Positions 1-8,068 are shown, counted from the first letter of the stretch. The stretch is 64,000 nucleotides of DNA from Flavobacteriaceae bacterium PS02337 (GCA_029959285.1 JASCOE010000011.1:176332-240331), one strand, 5' to 3'. Made by a program: numbers and translations. The notes: a model not told the origin generated them from the sequence alone.

Positions 1-123
1 TTTTCTTAATGCATTATCCTGTATATGATTCCAAACTTTTTGACGTAAATCAATTGAATTCAAATATGGAAATCTATTTTTTGTACTCCAAACACAATGA
101 ATGTAAACTTTAGTAAATGGCAT
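1..123 (-). CDS. REP-associated / IS200-like Y1 transposase, N-terminal 41 residues (cut by window edge)
   Basis: Reading the minus strand from the ATG at 121-123 gives an open frame of 41 codons that runs off the left edge. It starts MPFTKVYIHCVWSTKNRFPY, which matches the usual start of the Y1 (HUH, IS200/IS605 TnpA) transposase family, where a first beta strand ends in H-x-V-W-x-T-K-x-R. The HUH motif and catalytic Tyr would lie outside the window, so activity cannot be judged. Stand-alone copies of this kind are often RAYTs that mobilise palindromic REP sequences. That is relevant here because REP-like palindromes occur in this window (6089-6181, 23897-23986, 26562-26665). The family call is fairly secure. 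The RAYT subtype is an inference. Confidence 0.7.
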   Translation of the reverse strand, partial: MPFTKVYIHCVWSTKNRFPYLNSIDLRQKVWNHIQDNALRK

Positions 124-189
124 ATATAACTTCTTAAAATCATTTTAATTTGATATTCAAAGTTATAAACTGTAATTTAAAACTGAAAG

Positions 190-1869
190 TTATTTCTTAC
201 TTATTCCTGCGCTCTCAAAACTAGCCATTTCATTCAAAAATGCTTCAGCTGATTTTAAAATTGGAAAAGCAACCGCACAGCCCGTTCCTTCGCCTAAGCG
301 CAAATCTAGATTTAAAATTGGTTTTGCCTCAAGGTAATTCAATAATTTTTGATGTGCTTTTTCAGCAGAGCAATGACAGAAAACAGCATTTTTTTTAATA
401 TTTGTATTGATTTTCAAAGCTATTAAAAAGGCGACTGTACAAATAAAACCATCAACCAAAATGAGCATTTTATTTTCAAAAGCAGAAAGCATTCCGCCTG
501 CCATTTGGATAATTTCAAAACCTCCGAAATAAGAAAGTTGAGATCTTAAATCGGCTTGACCGGAATAATTTTCTATTGCTTTTTTGAGAATATTTTGTTT
601 TTGAATGAGTTTTTCATCTGAAACTCCAGTTCCTTTTCCGACACATTCTTCAATCGAAAAACCAGTTAAAAGACTCATTAAAACAGAAGCCGTAGAAGTA
701 TTTCCGATTCCCATTTCGCCAAAACCGATACAATTTGAGCCAGTTTTGGCAATATTCTCAACAATAGATTTTCCTTTATTCAAACACAATTGAACTTCAG
801 TTTCGCTCATTGCGGGAACATGAAGAAAAGATTGAGTTCCTTTGGCAATTTTTGCGTCAATTAGTTTAGTATTTGTTGGAAAATCATAATTTACGCCAGC
901 ATCTACAATGGATAATTCAATATCGTTTTGATTGCAAAATACATTTATTGCCGCGCCGCCATCTAGAAAATTAGTAACCATTTGGCGTGTTACATCTTGC
1001 GGATAATCGCTTACGCTATGATTGGCAATTCCGTGATCTGCCGCAAAAACGACTATATTTGGATTTGTAATTTTCGGATTTAAAGTTTCGAAAACAGTTG
1101 CCATTTGAAAAGCTAGAGTTTCTAAAGTGCCCAGAGAACCGACCGGTTTTGTTTTAGAATCTATTTTTTCTTGTAAAAGAGTATTGAAATCAGCTTTATT
1201 TTCGGTTTTGATTTTCGATTTTAAATCAAAATCAGAAATATTTATTTTATGAATTTCGGTAATCTCAGAACAAATAGGAGCTTCCGATTTCTGTTTCCAA
1301 TGCAATTGTTGCAACATTGGCTGATTGTTATAATTTGTTGCTGGTTTTCCGATACAGAAATAACCCAACGGTTCAATATTTTCGGGTAAATCGAGGATTT
1401 TTTTAAACTGATAATAATTCAAAATCGAAACCCAGCCCATTCCGTAACCTTGTTCTGTGAGCGAAAGCCAGATATTCTGAGCCGCACAAACCGAACTGAA
1501 TTTCACAGCTTCGTTACTGCCAATTGTTCCAATAGTAAACTGATTCAAAACCGAACGATCATAAGCAATGATAAGTCCAATTGGAGCTTCTTCAATCGCT
1601 TCTAATTTCAGTGATCTATAAAGTTCTTTTTGTTCTGGATTATCGGTAAGTTCTTCGGCTTTTTTATTATAATCTAAAAAGAGTTTTTTGATCGAAGTTT
1701 TCACTTCATCCGATTTAATGAGGAAATATCTAGTGGCATCAGTCAACCCAACAGAAGGCGCCCAATGTCCAGCCTGCAAAGCTTTCTGAATTACTTCGTC
1801 GGGAACTTCATCGGTTGTAAAATGTCGGGTGTCGCGTCGGGATTTTAATATATCGTCTAGATTGCTCAT
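190..1869 (-). CDS. cobT: BluB-CobT fusion: 5,6-dimethylbenzimidazole synthase + nicotinate-nucleotide-DMB phosphoribosyltransferase
   Basis: About 559 residues. Residues 1-210 are a nitroreductase-fold BluB domain (RRDTRHF near the start, GHWAPSVGLTDATRY), which breaks down FMNH2 to make the lower ligand DMB. Residues ~225-559 are CobT, with KPVGSLGTLE, FAADHGI, GEMGIGNTSTASVL, a QMAGGMLSA segment and LGEGTG, whose Glu is the family's catalytic base. CobT activates DMB to alpha-ribazole phosphate for the nucleotide loop of cobalamin. One polypeptide therefore makes and activates the ligand. I chose the ATG at 1867-1869; a TTG five codons upstream (1884) is the alternative. cobU follows upstream on the same strand. 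No cobS is in view, so the pathway is incomplete within this window. Confidence 0.93.
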   Translation of the reverse strand: MSNLDDILKSRRDTRHFTTDEVPDEVIQKALQAGHWAPSVGLTDATRYFLIKSDEVKTSIKKLFLDYNKKAEELTDNPEQKELYRSLKLEAIEEAPIGLIIAYDRSVLNQFTIGTIGSNEAVKFSSVCAAQNIWLSLTEQGYGMGWVSILNYYQFKKILDLPENIEPLGYFCIGKPATNYNNQPMLQQLHWKQKSEAPICSEITEIHKINISDFDLKSKIKTENKADFNTLLQEKIDSKTKPVGSLGTLETLAFQMATVFETLNPKITNPNIVVFAADHGIANHSVSDYPQDVTRQMVTNFLDGGAAINVFCNQNDIELSIVDAGVNYDFPTNTKLIDAKIAKGTQSFLHVPAMSETEVQLCLNKGKSIVENIAKTGSNCIGFGEMGIGNTSTASVLMSLLTGFSIEECVGKGTGVSDEKLIQKQNILKKAIENYSGQADLRSQLSYFGGFEIIQMAGGMLSAFENKMLILVDGFICTVAFLIALKINTNIKKNAVFCHCSAEKAHQKLLNYLEAKPILNLDLRLGEGTGCAVAFPILKSAEAFLNEMASFESAGISKK

Positions 1870-1884
1870 AAATTTCAATTTCAA

Positions 1885-1998
1885 AAATCAATATCAATAT
1901 CAATTTGCTCTTTATGTAAAGATACTTCACGATATTGGAATTTGGAATTTAAAAGTTTAGAATTTGATTTTTGATATTCTAATTGACATTGAATTTGG
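1885..1998. repeat. Spacer with short periodic A/T-rich repeats
   Basis: The gap between the BluB-CobT gene and cobU contains a 6-base periodic tract (CAATAT, CAATAT, CAATTT around 1890-1905) and a doubled GGAATTT motif. I see no gene or clear terminator. It resembles the periodic spacers found elsewhere in this window. Confidence 0.4.
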
Positions 1999-2508
1999 TT
2001 ACCCTTTTATTTTAACTGGAATTCCCGAAACCATTAAAACAACTTCATCAGCATTTTCGGCAAGAAATTGATTCATCCAGCCTTGCAGTTCAACAAATTT
2101 TCTGCCGATATGAGTTTCAGCATGAACGCCCATTCCGATTTCGTTTGTTACAATAATAATATTGGAGTTTTGATTTTTCGAAATAGCAAGAAATTCTTTT
2201 TTAGCTTCTTCCAAACTCAAAGAAACATCATTTTTGTTGTCTACAAAAAAGTTTGTCAGCCAAAGTGTAACGCAGTCAATTAATGCTGTTTTTTCAGAAA
2301 AATCAATTTTACTTAAATATTTTTCTTCTTCAATATTGTTCCAGCGTTCGTCACGTTCGTTTTGATGACGATCAATTCGAGTTTGAAAATCCGAATCCCA
2401 TTTTCGAGCCGTTGCAATATATAGTGGATTATCGGAAAATTCTAAAGCAATTTTCTGAGCATAACTGCTTTTTCCAGAGCGTTCGCCGCCAGTGATTAGA
2501 AAAATCAT
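1999..2508 (-). CDS. cobU: Adenosylcobinamide kinase / adenosylcobinamide-phosphate guanylyltransferase
   Basis: 169 residues, normal for CobU. The N-terminus carries the family P-loop GGERSGKSSYAQ. RHQNERDERW follows at ~47-56, and the C-terminal half has the diagnostic TNEIGMGVHAET, NQFLAENADEVVLMVSGIP block. The enzyme phosphorylates adenosylcobinamide and then guanylylates it, giving the substrate that CobS joins to alpha-ribazole. It lies upstream of the BluB-CobT gene on the same strand with about 130 bp between them, so the two probably share transcription. The supported role is corrinoid salvage and nucleotide-loop assembly. Confidence 0.94.
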   Translation of the reverse strand: MIFLITGGERSGKSSYAQKIALEFSDNPLYIATARKWDSDFQTRIDRHQNERDERWNNIEEEKYLSKIDFSEKTALIDCVTLWLTNFFVDNKNDVSLSLEEAKKEFLAISKNQNSNIIIVTNEIGMGVHAETHIGRKFVELQGWMNQFLAENADEVVLMVSGIPVKIKG

Positions 2509-2518
2509 TTTTTAATTA

Positions 2519-2612
2519 ATTATAAATTATGAGTTATAAATTATGAGTTTCGTTTGACAAGTTATGAATTTATGTAGATTACAACTCATAATTAATAATT
2601 CATAACTCATAA
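2519..2612. repeat. 7-base periodic spacer, inverted (TATGAGT / ACTCATA units)
   Basis: Directly visible 7-base units: TATAAAT, TATGAGT, TATAAAT, TATGAGT at about 2521-2550, then the reverse-complement series ACTCATA, ATTAATA, ATTCATA, ACTCATA at about 2583-2612. The two series could pair as a long imperfect hairpin between the Cys-rich protein gene and cobU. Similar ATGAGTT heptads recur at 6652-6690 and 40308-40328. Confidence 0.65.
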
Positions 2613-2615
2613 CTT

Positions 2616-2978
2616 TTAATACGGGCAATGTCGACAATTATTTCCGCAGCAAGTTCCTCTTTTTAAATGGTACCAGGTTTTAAAAACTGTATTTCCATTT
2701 TCAAGATAATAATCGATTCCTTCAATTAATATTTCTGTTTTGGGTAAATCTTTGGCTTTATTTTGAAGCGCTTTTTCTGGAGGAAGAGTTTCGACATACG
2801 CGTCAATTTTATCTTCGCAGGCTTCTTTGAAACAAACTGGACAAAGACAATCTCCGCCATCAGAGAGATTGAAGATAGGCGGAAAATCATTACACCAACA
2901 TTTGTTTTCTACAGATATATCTCCACAGCTGAATTCAGAATCACAGCTTGAGCAAATTTTCATTTTTGTGGTATTCAT
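2616..2978 (-). CDS. Cysteine-rich CWC-type protein with DUF5522-like tail
   Basis: 120 residues from the ATG at 2976-2978. The N-terminal half has paired cysteines (CSSCDSEFSCG, then a CWC tripeptide in NKCWCND, then CLCPVCF) as in the CWC zinc-binding-like family. The C-terminus ends GTCCGNNCRHCPY, the signature of the short DUF5522 domain. Eleven or more cysteines suggest metal (Zn or Fe-S) binding; the function is unknown. An in-frame extension to 3176 is possible but would overlap the promoter and start of the divergent binding-protein gene, so I rejected it. A second ATG five codons in (2963) is also possible. It sits between cobU and the corrinoid importer, but a B12 role is only contextual. 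Confidence 0.8.
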   Translation of the reverse strand: MNTTKMKICSSCDSEFSCGDISVENKCWCNDFPPIFNLSDGGDCLCPVCFKEACEDKIDAYVETLPPEKALQNKAKDLPKTEILIEGIDYYLENGNTVFKTWYHLKRGTCCGNNCRHCPY

Positions 2979-3044
2979 GTTGTAAAGATACAATTGTTTA
3001 AATTTGTAAGAATAAAGGTAAACAAAAAAAATATAAAAATACTT

Positions 3045-3052
3045 TACCTTTG
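3045..3052 (+). promoter_or_regulatory. Bacteroidota -7 promoter box (TACCTTTG)
   Basis: Exact match to TAnnTTTG, 20 bp before the ATG of the binding-lipoprotein gene. I do not see a good TTTG at the usual -33 distance. The whole intergenic space is only 94 bp, too small for a full cobalamin riboswitch. Confidence 0.6.
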
Positions 3053-3072
3053 TCGCATCCAAAACCGAAACC

Positions 3073-4215
3073 ATGAGAGATTTATTCCCTAAAATGATTT
3101 TTGCAACTGCTTTTTTCATCCTTATCGGATGTAAGAAGAATGAAAAAGTTGAAACTGCAAAATTAGAAAATGCCAAAAATAGTATCGAATACGCATCTGG
3201 ACTTTCAATCGTAAAATATGCCTATTATTCTGTGGTAACTGTTTCAAATCCATGGCCTAATGCAGATAAAGATTTCAAATATATCTTAAAAGAAAAAGAC
3301 GCAAAAGTGCCGGATAGTCTTCAATCTTACACTACAATTCAGGTTCCGTTAGAGTCTGTGGTTGTTACTTCAACCACTAATATTCCGTTTTTAGAAATGT
3401 TGGAAGTAGAAAACAAATTAGTTGGTTTTCCGCATACCGATTATATTTCTTCAGAAAAAACAAGAGCCTTAATTGACAAAGGTTCTGTGAAAAATGTTGG
3501 ACAAAATGAAAAACTAAATATCGAGCAATTGATAGAATTAGCGCCAAATTTGATAGTGACTTTTGGAGTTGACAATAATAATCCGATGTTGGATAATCTG
3601 AAGAAAAGTGGCTTAAATGTTTTAATTCAAGGCGATTGGATGGAGCAATCTCCACTTGGAAAAGCAGAATGGATCAAGCTTTACGGAGCTTTATTTGGAA
3701 AAGAAGACAAAGCAAAAGAGCTTTTTGATAAAATTGTAGAAAGTTATAATCAAGCTTTAAAGTTAGTTAAAGATAAACCTGCAACTTCAAAAGTTTTATA
3801 CGGTTCGATGTATGAAGATGTTTGGTACGTTGCGAAAGGAAACAGCTGGGTTGCACAATTTATGAAAGATGCTCAAGCGACTTATTTATGGGCAGATTTG
3901 AAAGGAAGTGGGAGCGAAGGTTTATCTTTTGAAAAAGTTTTAGATAAAGCGAAAACTGCCAACATTTGGATTGCTTCAGGTTCTTTTAAAAGTTTAGACG
4001 AATTGCAAAAAGCAAATCCGCATTATGGAGAATTCGATGCTTTTAAAAATAAAAGTGTTTACAATTTTGAAGGTAAATTGGGCGCAACAGGCGGAACAGT
4101 TTATTACGAATTAGCGCCAAGCCGTCCAGATTTAGTTTTGAAAGATTATATCAAGATTTTTCACCCTGATTTATTGTCAAGTTATGAATTTACTTTTGCA
4201 TCAAAACTGAATTAA
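3073..4215 (+). CDS. ABC importer substrate-binding lipoprotein (BtuF/FecB type)
   Basis: 380 residues. A signal peptide ends in the lipobox ILIGC (Cys about residue 20), so the mature protein is a lipoprotein. Residues ~85-350 fit a type III periplasmic binding fold: LEMLEVENKLVGFP, NIEQLIELAPNLIVTFG, then a C-lobe with KVLYGSMYED and ATGGTVYYELAPSRPDLVLKD. This family binds cobalamin, haem or ferric siderophores. The permease and ATPase follow immediately and bluB-cobT/cobU lie beside it, which favours a corrinoid; this is an inference. The ATG at 3073 follows a -7 box. An internal ATG seven codons in (MIFATAF) would also leave a usable signal peptide. Confidence 0.88.
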   Translation: MRDLFPKMIFATAFFILIGCKKNEKVETAKLENAKNSIEYASGLSIVKYAYYSVVTVSNPWPNADKDFKYILKEKDAKVPDSLQSYTTIQVPLESVVVTSTTNIPFLEMLEVENKLVGFPHTDYISSEKTRALIDKGSVKNVGQNEKLNIEQLIELAPNLIVTFGVDNNNPMLDNLKKSGLNVLIQGDWMEQSPLGKAEWIKLYGALFGKEDKAKELFDKIVESYNQALKLVKDKPATSKVLYGSMYEDVWYVAKGNSWVAQFMKDAQATYLWADLKGSGSEGLSFEKVLDKAKTANIWIASGSFKSLDELQKANPHYGEFDAFKNKSVYNFEGKLGATGGTVYYELAPSRPDLVLKDYIKIFHPDLLSSYEFTFASKLN

Positions 4216-4216
4216 T

Positions 4217-5245
4217 TTGACCAATAAAAAACGAAATACCATTTTATTTGCCGCTTTGACTTTAGGTCTTTTGCTAATGTTTTTTGCGAGCATTAGTTTA
4301 GGATCGGTTACAATTCCGCTAAAAGATGTTTTTGCGAGTTTAACAGGTGGGCAAGCAACAAAATCAACTTGGGAATATATTATCATTAATTACCGTTTGC
4401 CAAAAGCGATTACGGCTGTTTTGGTCGGAAGCGGACTTTCAATAAGCGGACTTTTAATGCAGACTTTATTTCGAAATCCGCTTGCTGGACCTTATGTTTT
4501 AGGACTAAGTTCAGGCGCGAGTTTGGGAGTCGCTTTTGTTATTTTAGGCGCAGGATTTCTGCCTTCATTTTTAAGTGTAATTGCATTATCGTCATACGGA
4601 ATTGTTTTGGCTTCAACTTTTGGAAGCACTTTGGTTTTGCTTTTGGTTTTAGTCGTTTCGCAAAGATTACGAGATACAATGGCAATCTTAATTATTGGTT
4701 TAATGTTTGGAAGTTTTACGACAGCAATTGTAAGTGTTCTAACTTATTTTAGTACAGCAGAACAGCTTCAAAAATTTACTTTTTGGTCAATGGGAAGTTT
4801 AGGAAATCTTTCGTGGTCGACAATCGGAATTTTGACATCTTGTGTTATAATCGGATTGCTTTTGAGCGCAAAAAGTATCAAACCATTAAATGCCTTGTTA
4901 TTAGGAGAAAACTACGCAAAAAGCATGGGTTTAAATTTTAAGCAAGCGCGTTTAATCATCATATTTGCAACAAGTATTTTATCTGGCGCAATAACAGCAT
5001 TTGCAGGTCCAATTGCCTTTATCGGATTAGCAGTTCCGCATATAGCAAAACTGACTTTTCAAACCAGTAATCATACTATATTATTTTGGAGTACTTTATT
5101 TTTCGGATCGATTATTATGTTGTTTTGCGATATTGTTTCACAAATGCCAGGATTAGATATTACGCTTCCAATAAATGCGATAACGTCTATTATTGGAGCA
5201 CCAGTGGTAATTTGGCTTTTAGTTAGAAAAAGAAATTTTCAATAA
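4217..5245 (+). CDS. FecCD/BtuC-family ABC permease
   Basis: 342 residues with about nine to ten hydrophobic segments, the normal size and pattern for BtuC/FecCD permeases. Recognisable stretches are RLPKAITAVLVGSGLSISG, NPLAGPYVLGLSSGAS, AGPIAFIGLAVPHIAK (the cytoplasmic coupling region) and the DITLPINAITSIIGAPV C-terminal block. It forms the inner-membrane channel for the lipoprotein encoded just upstream. The only fitting start is TTG at 4217, one base after the upstream stop. The next in-frame ATG would cut into the first membrane helix. The tight junction suggests translational coupling. Confidence 0.92.
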   Translation: MTNKKRNTILFAALTLGLLLMFFASISLGSVTIPLKDVFASLTGGQATKSTWEYIIINYRLPKAITAVLVGSGLSISGLLMQTLFRNPLAGPYVLGLSSGASLGVAFVILGAGFLPSFLSVIALSSYGIVLASTFGSTLVLLLVLVVSQRLRDTMAILIIGLMFGSFTTAIVSVLTYFSTAEQLQKFTFWSMGSLGNLSWSTIGILTSCVIIGLLLSAKSIKPLNALLLGENYAKSMGLNFKQARLIIIFATSILSGAITAFAGPIAFIGLAVPHIAKLTFQTSNHTILFWSTLFFGSIIMLFCDIVSQMPGLDITLPINAITSIIGAPVVIWLLVRKRNFQ

Positions 5246-5302
5246 TTAGATAAAGAAAAAAACTTAGAACCTTAGCATCTCAGAACCTTAGCACCTTTAA
5301 AA
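5246..5302. repeat. 8-base periodic spacer (CTTAGNAC units)
   Basis: Units CTTAGAAC, CTTAGCAT, CTCAGAAC, CTTAGCAC run in phase at about 5260-5294, just before the ATPase gene. The same octamer family appears inverted at about 35345-35385, between the two transketolase genes. Confidence 0.6.
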
Positions 5303-6079
5303 ATGAAAGCAATTCTTTCCACATCAAATTTAAATATTGGATATAAATCCAAGAAAGGTGTTACGACTATTGCTGAGAATCTGAATCTAAATCTGGATTC
5401 GGGAAAACTAATCACTTTAATAGGAGCAAACGGAATTGGAAAGTCAACTTTATTGCGTACGATTACAGGAATTCAAAAACCTTTATCAGGAAATGTTTAT
5501 TTGAATGAGAAAGAGATTTCGAATTATAAACCTTTAGAATTAGCACAGAATTTAAGTTTGGTTTTAACCGAAAAACTTCCTCCAAGTAATCTTTCTGTTT
5601 TTGAATTAGTGGCGCTTGGACGTCAGCCGTATACTAATTGGGTTGATAAATTATCTAATGAAGATGTTGCAAAAGTTCAAGAAGCGATGCAATTGACTCA
5701 AATTGAACATTTAGCTTCTAAAAAGCATTTTCAAATTAGTGACGGACAATTACAAAAAGTACTAATTGCAAGAGCTTTGGCTCAAGATACACCGTTGATT
5801 ATTTTAGATGAACCAACAACTCATTTAGATTTATTGCATAAAGTTTCGTTATTCAAATTATTAAAAAAGCTAACGCAAGAAACTCAAAAATGTATTTTGT
5901 TTTCAACGCACGATATTGATTTGGCAATTCAGTTAAGCGACGAAATGATTATGATGACGCCCGAAAATATTACACAAGATCAGCCTTGTAATTTAATTTC
6001 AAACGGAAGTTTCAGCAATTTATTCAAAGATGAAAATATTGTTTTTGATGCTGAAAAAGGAAAGTTTATTGTGAATTGA
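5303..6079 (+). CDS. ABC transporter ATPase (BtuD/FecE type)
   Basis: 258 residues. Walker A is GANGIGKST (residues ~38-46), the signature is ISDGQLQK (an ISDGQ variant of LSGGQ), and Walker B is LIILDEPTTHLD, with the H-loop in FSTHDIDLAI. This is the complete set for an active ABC ATPase. It drives import through the permease encoded 57 bp upstream. With the preceding two genes it forms a BtuFCD-like importer for corrinoid or iron chelate. The B12 neighbours tip the balance to corrinoid, but the sequence alone does not fix the substrate. Confidence 0.92.
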   Translation: MKAILSTSNLNIGYKSKKGVTTIAENLNLNLDSGKLITLIGANGIGKSTLLRTITGIQKPLSGNVYLNEKEISNYKPLELAQNLSLVLTEKLPPSNLSVFELVALGRQPYTNWVDKLSNEDVAKVQEAMQLTQIEHLASKKHFQISDGQLQKVLIARALAQDTPLIILDEPTTHLDLLHKVSLFKLLKKLTQETQKCILFSTHDIDLAIQLSDEMIMMTPENITQDQPCNLISNGSFSNLFKDENIVFDAEKGKFIVN

Positions 6080-6088
6080 TTTTCAACT

Positions 6089-6181
6089 CTTCCTGCAAGG
6101 TTTTCAAAACCTTGTAGGTTTAAATCTTAGATTTTCGAGGAGAATAATATACCTACAAGGTTTTGAAAACCTTGCAGGAAG
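6089..6181. repeat. Perfect 31-bp-arm inverted repeat with nested palindromes (REP-like)
   Basis: Arms at 6089-6119 and 6151-6181 are exact reverse complements around a 31-base loop. Each arm is itself palindromic around CAAGGTTTTCAAAACCTTG (19 bases, centre 6105 in the left arm). It lies between convergent genes (ABC ATPase and trmL) and could also act as a terminator. The nested architecture is that of a BIME/REP pair rather than a simple terminator. Confidence 0.85.
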
Positions 6182-6189
6182 TTTATAAA

Positions 6190-6645
6190 TTATTTTTTCA
6201 ATCCAATTTGTCTTTTCGCTTCGCCAACCACAAAAGCCACAGAATTAGCAATATTAAAACTGCGAATCAATTTTGACATCGGAATTGTTAAATGATTTTC
6301 GAATAAAGCTAAAACTTCTTTGCTCAACCCAACGCTTTCTTTTCCGAAAACTAACCAGTCTCCATCTTGAAAGTCTGTTTCTAAATAGGACTTTTCAGCA
6401 TGAGAACTCATTAAAAAAACACGAGATTTATCTGGAATCTGCTGCATCCATTCTTCTACATTTTGATATTCAGTAACATCAAGATGAACCCAATAATCCA
6501 ATCCAGAACGTTTTAGATTTTTATCATTAATAACAAATCCGAAAGGATGAATTAAATGCAATCGGCTTTCTGTACCTACGCACAATCTTCCGATATTTCC
6601 GGTATTATTTGGTATTTCTGGTTCTACAAGAACAACATTTAGCAT
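6190..6645 (-). CDS. trmL: tRNA (cytidine/uridine-34-2'-O)-methyltransferase, SPOUT family
   Basis: 151 residues, the usual length. It starts MLNVVLVEPEIPNNTGNIGR, contains FGKESVGLS and ends with IPMSKLIRSFNIANSVAFV. These are the three motifs that form the SAM-binding trefoil knot of TrmL. The enzyme 2'-O-methylates the wobble base of leucine tRNAs. Nothing is unusual in length or motifs. It faces the ABC importer convergently across the 6089-6181 palindrome. Confidence 0.92.
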   Translation of the reverse strand: MLNVVLVEPEIPNNTGNIGRLCVGTESRLHLIHPFGFVINDKNLKRSGLDYWVHLDVTEYQNVEEWMQQIPDKSRVFLMSSHAEKSYLETDFQDGDWLVFGKESVGLSKEVLALFENHLTIPMSKLIRSFNIANSVAFVVGEAKRQIGLKK

Positions 6646-6651
6646 TTTTTT

Positions 6652-6690
6652 TAATTATGAGTTATGAATTATAAGTTATGAGTTTGTTTT
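6652..6690. repeat. 7-base periodic spacer (TTATGAG units)
   Basis: In-phase units TTATGAG, TTATGAA, TTATAAG, TTATGAG just upstream of trmL. Same unit family as 2519-2612 and 40308-40328. Confidence 0.6.
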
Positions 6691-6707
6691 TTTAAATTTT
6701 CTAATTA

Positions 6708-7289
6708 TCAAATTGACATATTTTCTAATTTAAAATCTTCCACTTCACGAACTTCTCCAGCTTTTAGGTTTTGCAAATATACATTTCCTATTCGAACACG
6801 AACAAGTCGCAGAGTTGGAAAACCAACTGCAGCGGTCATTTTTCTAACTTGGCGAAATTTACCTTCATTTACAGTTATAGATGCCCACGAAGTCGGGCCG
6901 TGACGTTCGTCTCTGATTTTTTTTGCTCTTGATCCGAAATCTGGAATTTCGGTAACAATAAAAGCTGTACAAGGTTTTGTTTTGTATTTTCCGCCATCAA
7001 AACCAATTTCGACACCTTTTTGCAATTGTTCAATGGCTTCTGGAGTAATAACGCCGTCAACTTGAACATAATATTCTTTATCGACTTTTTTGCTTCTTAT
7101 TTGTTCGCTAACTTTTCCGTCTGTTGTCAATAAAAGCAAACCTTCAGAATCTTCGTCTAATCTTCCAATTGCCATTGTTCCTTCGGGAAAATCATATAAT
7201 TCGCCCAAAAGCTTTTTCTTTCTTTTTAATTCATAAATAAATTGGCTTAAGTAGCCGTAAGGTTTAAAAAGAATGAAGTGTCTGTGCAT
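6708..7289 (-). CDS. rRNA pseudouridine synthase, RsuA/RluE/RluF family
   Basis: 193 residues without an N-terminal S4 domain, resembling RluE in layout. It opens with ILFKPYGYLSQF (family motif FxKPxGxL). The catalytic segment is GRLDEDSEGLLLLT with the Asp nucleophile at about residue 44, and NEGKFRQVRKMTAAVG lies near residue 150. It isomerises uridine in 23S rRNA or possibly tRNA; the exact site cannot be read from sequence. It is on the same strand as trmL, 62 bp upstream, so the two RNA-modification genes may be co-transcribed. Confidence 0.88.
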   Translation of the reverse strand: MHRHFILFKPYGYLSQFIYELKRKKKLLGELYDFPEGTMAIGRLDEDSEGLLLLTTDGKVSEQIRSKKVDKEYYVQVDGVITPEAIEQLQKGVEIGFDGGKYKTKPCTAFIVTEIPDFGSRAKKIRDERHGPTSWASITVNEGKFRQVRKMTAAVGFPTLRLVRVRIGNVYLQNLKAGEVREVEDFKLENMSI

Positions 7290-7334
7290 TTTTAATTTTT
7301 TGCAAAGATAGTTGGTTTCTCAAATTAAAACGAA

Positions 7335-7541
7335 TTACTGCTTTTGAGATTTCATTTTCTTTATCCATTGATAAACAAACCAAATTGCTGTAAAAGCAAA
7401 AATTTCGATTAAAGCCCAATAATAGTTTTGGAAAAATTCATGAAAATAACTTCCAACAAAAATATAAATGGAAGCCATGCAAATTTTAATCAGAATGAAT
7501 TCGGCGTTAGACCAGCTGGTTTTGATTTGGAAGAAATTCAT
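7335..7541 (-). CDS. Small two-helix membrane protein, unknown function
   Basis: 68 residues from the ATG at 7539-7541: about 14 polar residues, a hydrophobic helix (EFILIKICMASIYIFVGSY), a short loop, a second helix (WALIEIFAFTAIWFVYQW) and a Lys-rich tail. I recognise no family. A longer frame to 7625 adds an AT-driven stretch lacking features, so I did not use it. It sits 45 bp upstream of the pseudouridine synthase on the same strand. Confidence 0.6.
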   Translation of the reverse strand: MNFFQIKTSWSNAEFILIKICMASIYIFVGSYFHEFFQNYYWALIEIFAFTAIWFVYQWIKKMKSQKQ

Positions 7542-7693
7542 AAGCGTTGCTTTAAGGTAAAACGTAAAATATTGTAAATAAAGATAATGAATTATGAAAA
7601 ATGAATGCTTATAATCCAAAAGCAATGTTAAACCATTTAGTTTTAAGTTTTATTATTCGTAATATTATAATAGAAACTCAAAAGAAAAATGCC

Positions 7694-8068
7694 ATGGAAA
7701 CGAATGATTTAGGAACAAAAAAGATAAACGGAACGCAAAAAAATATAGATGAATCTAAAGGAAAAAACGTTTCGCACGATAAAGACTTAAAAGACGGAAA
7801 ACTCAATAAAGAATTAATAACGGATAAAGACGGCGATAAAAAGATTGTAGAAAGAGCCCGAAACGAAAACGAAGATATTAAAACTAAAATTTCAAAAACG
7901 GATTCTAAAAATCCAAATGCGAATCGAGGTGTTTCTACTGAAGAAGAAGCCGAAAAAACAGTTGAAAATAAAGATCGTAATTCTGACATAACACCAAATC
8001 GATATCCGAATTCACATCCAGACAATCATGAAGATCGTGGAAACATGAAATTGGACGAAGACGAATAA
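7694..8068 (+). CDS. Highly charged, probably disordered protein of unknown function
   Basis: 124 residues from the ATG at 7694. The composition is dominated by Lys, Glu, Asp and Asn with almost no hydrophobic residues (for example GKNVSHDKDLKDGKLN, and the acid tail NMKLDEDE). This predicts an unfolded cytosolic protein. Extending to 7601 would add a hydrophobic, AT-driven segment out of keeping with the rest, so the shorter start is preferred. No family recognised. A second acidic, unfolded-looking protein is at 38847-39152. Confidence 0.6.
   Translation: METNDLGTKKINGTQKNIDESKGKNVSHDKDLKDGKLNKELITDKDGDKKIVERARNENEDIKTKISKTDSKNPNANRGVSTEEEAEKTVENKDRNSDITPNRYPNSHPDNHEDRGNMKLDEDE

Noticed and set aside
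605-793. Plus-strand 62-codon frame inside bluB-cobT, and many similar antisense frames under other genes
   Set aside because: Antisense shadows of conserved coding sequence without starts, context or family support.
2979-3072. Cobalamin riboswitch before the importer
   Set aside because: Only 94 bp are available and I could not find a B12-box-like sequence; no covariance search was possible here.
2979-3176. N-terminal extension of the Cys-rich protein to 3176
   Set aside because: The extra 66 residues overlap the promoter and start of the divergent lipoprotein gene and have no similarity to the CWC family.
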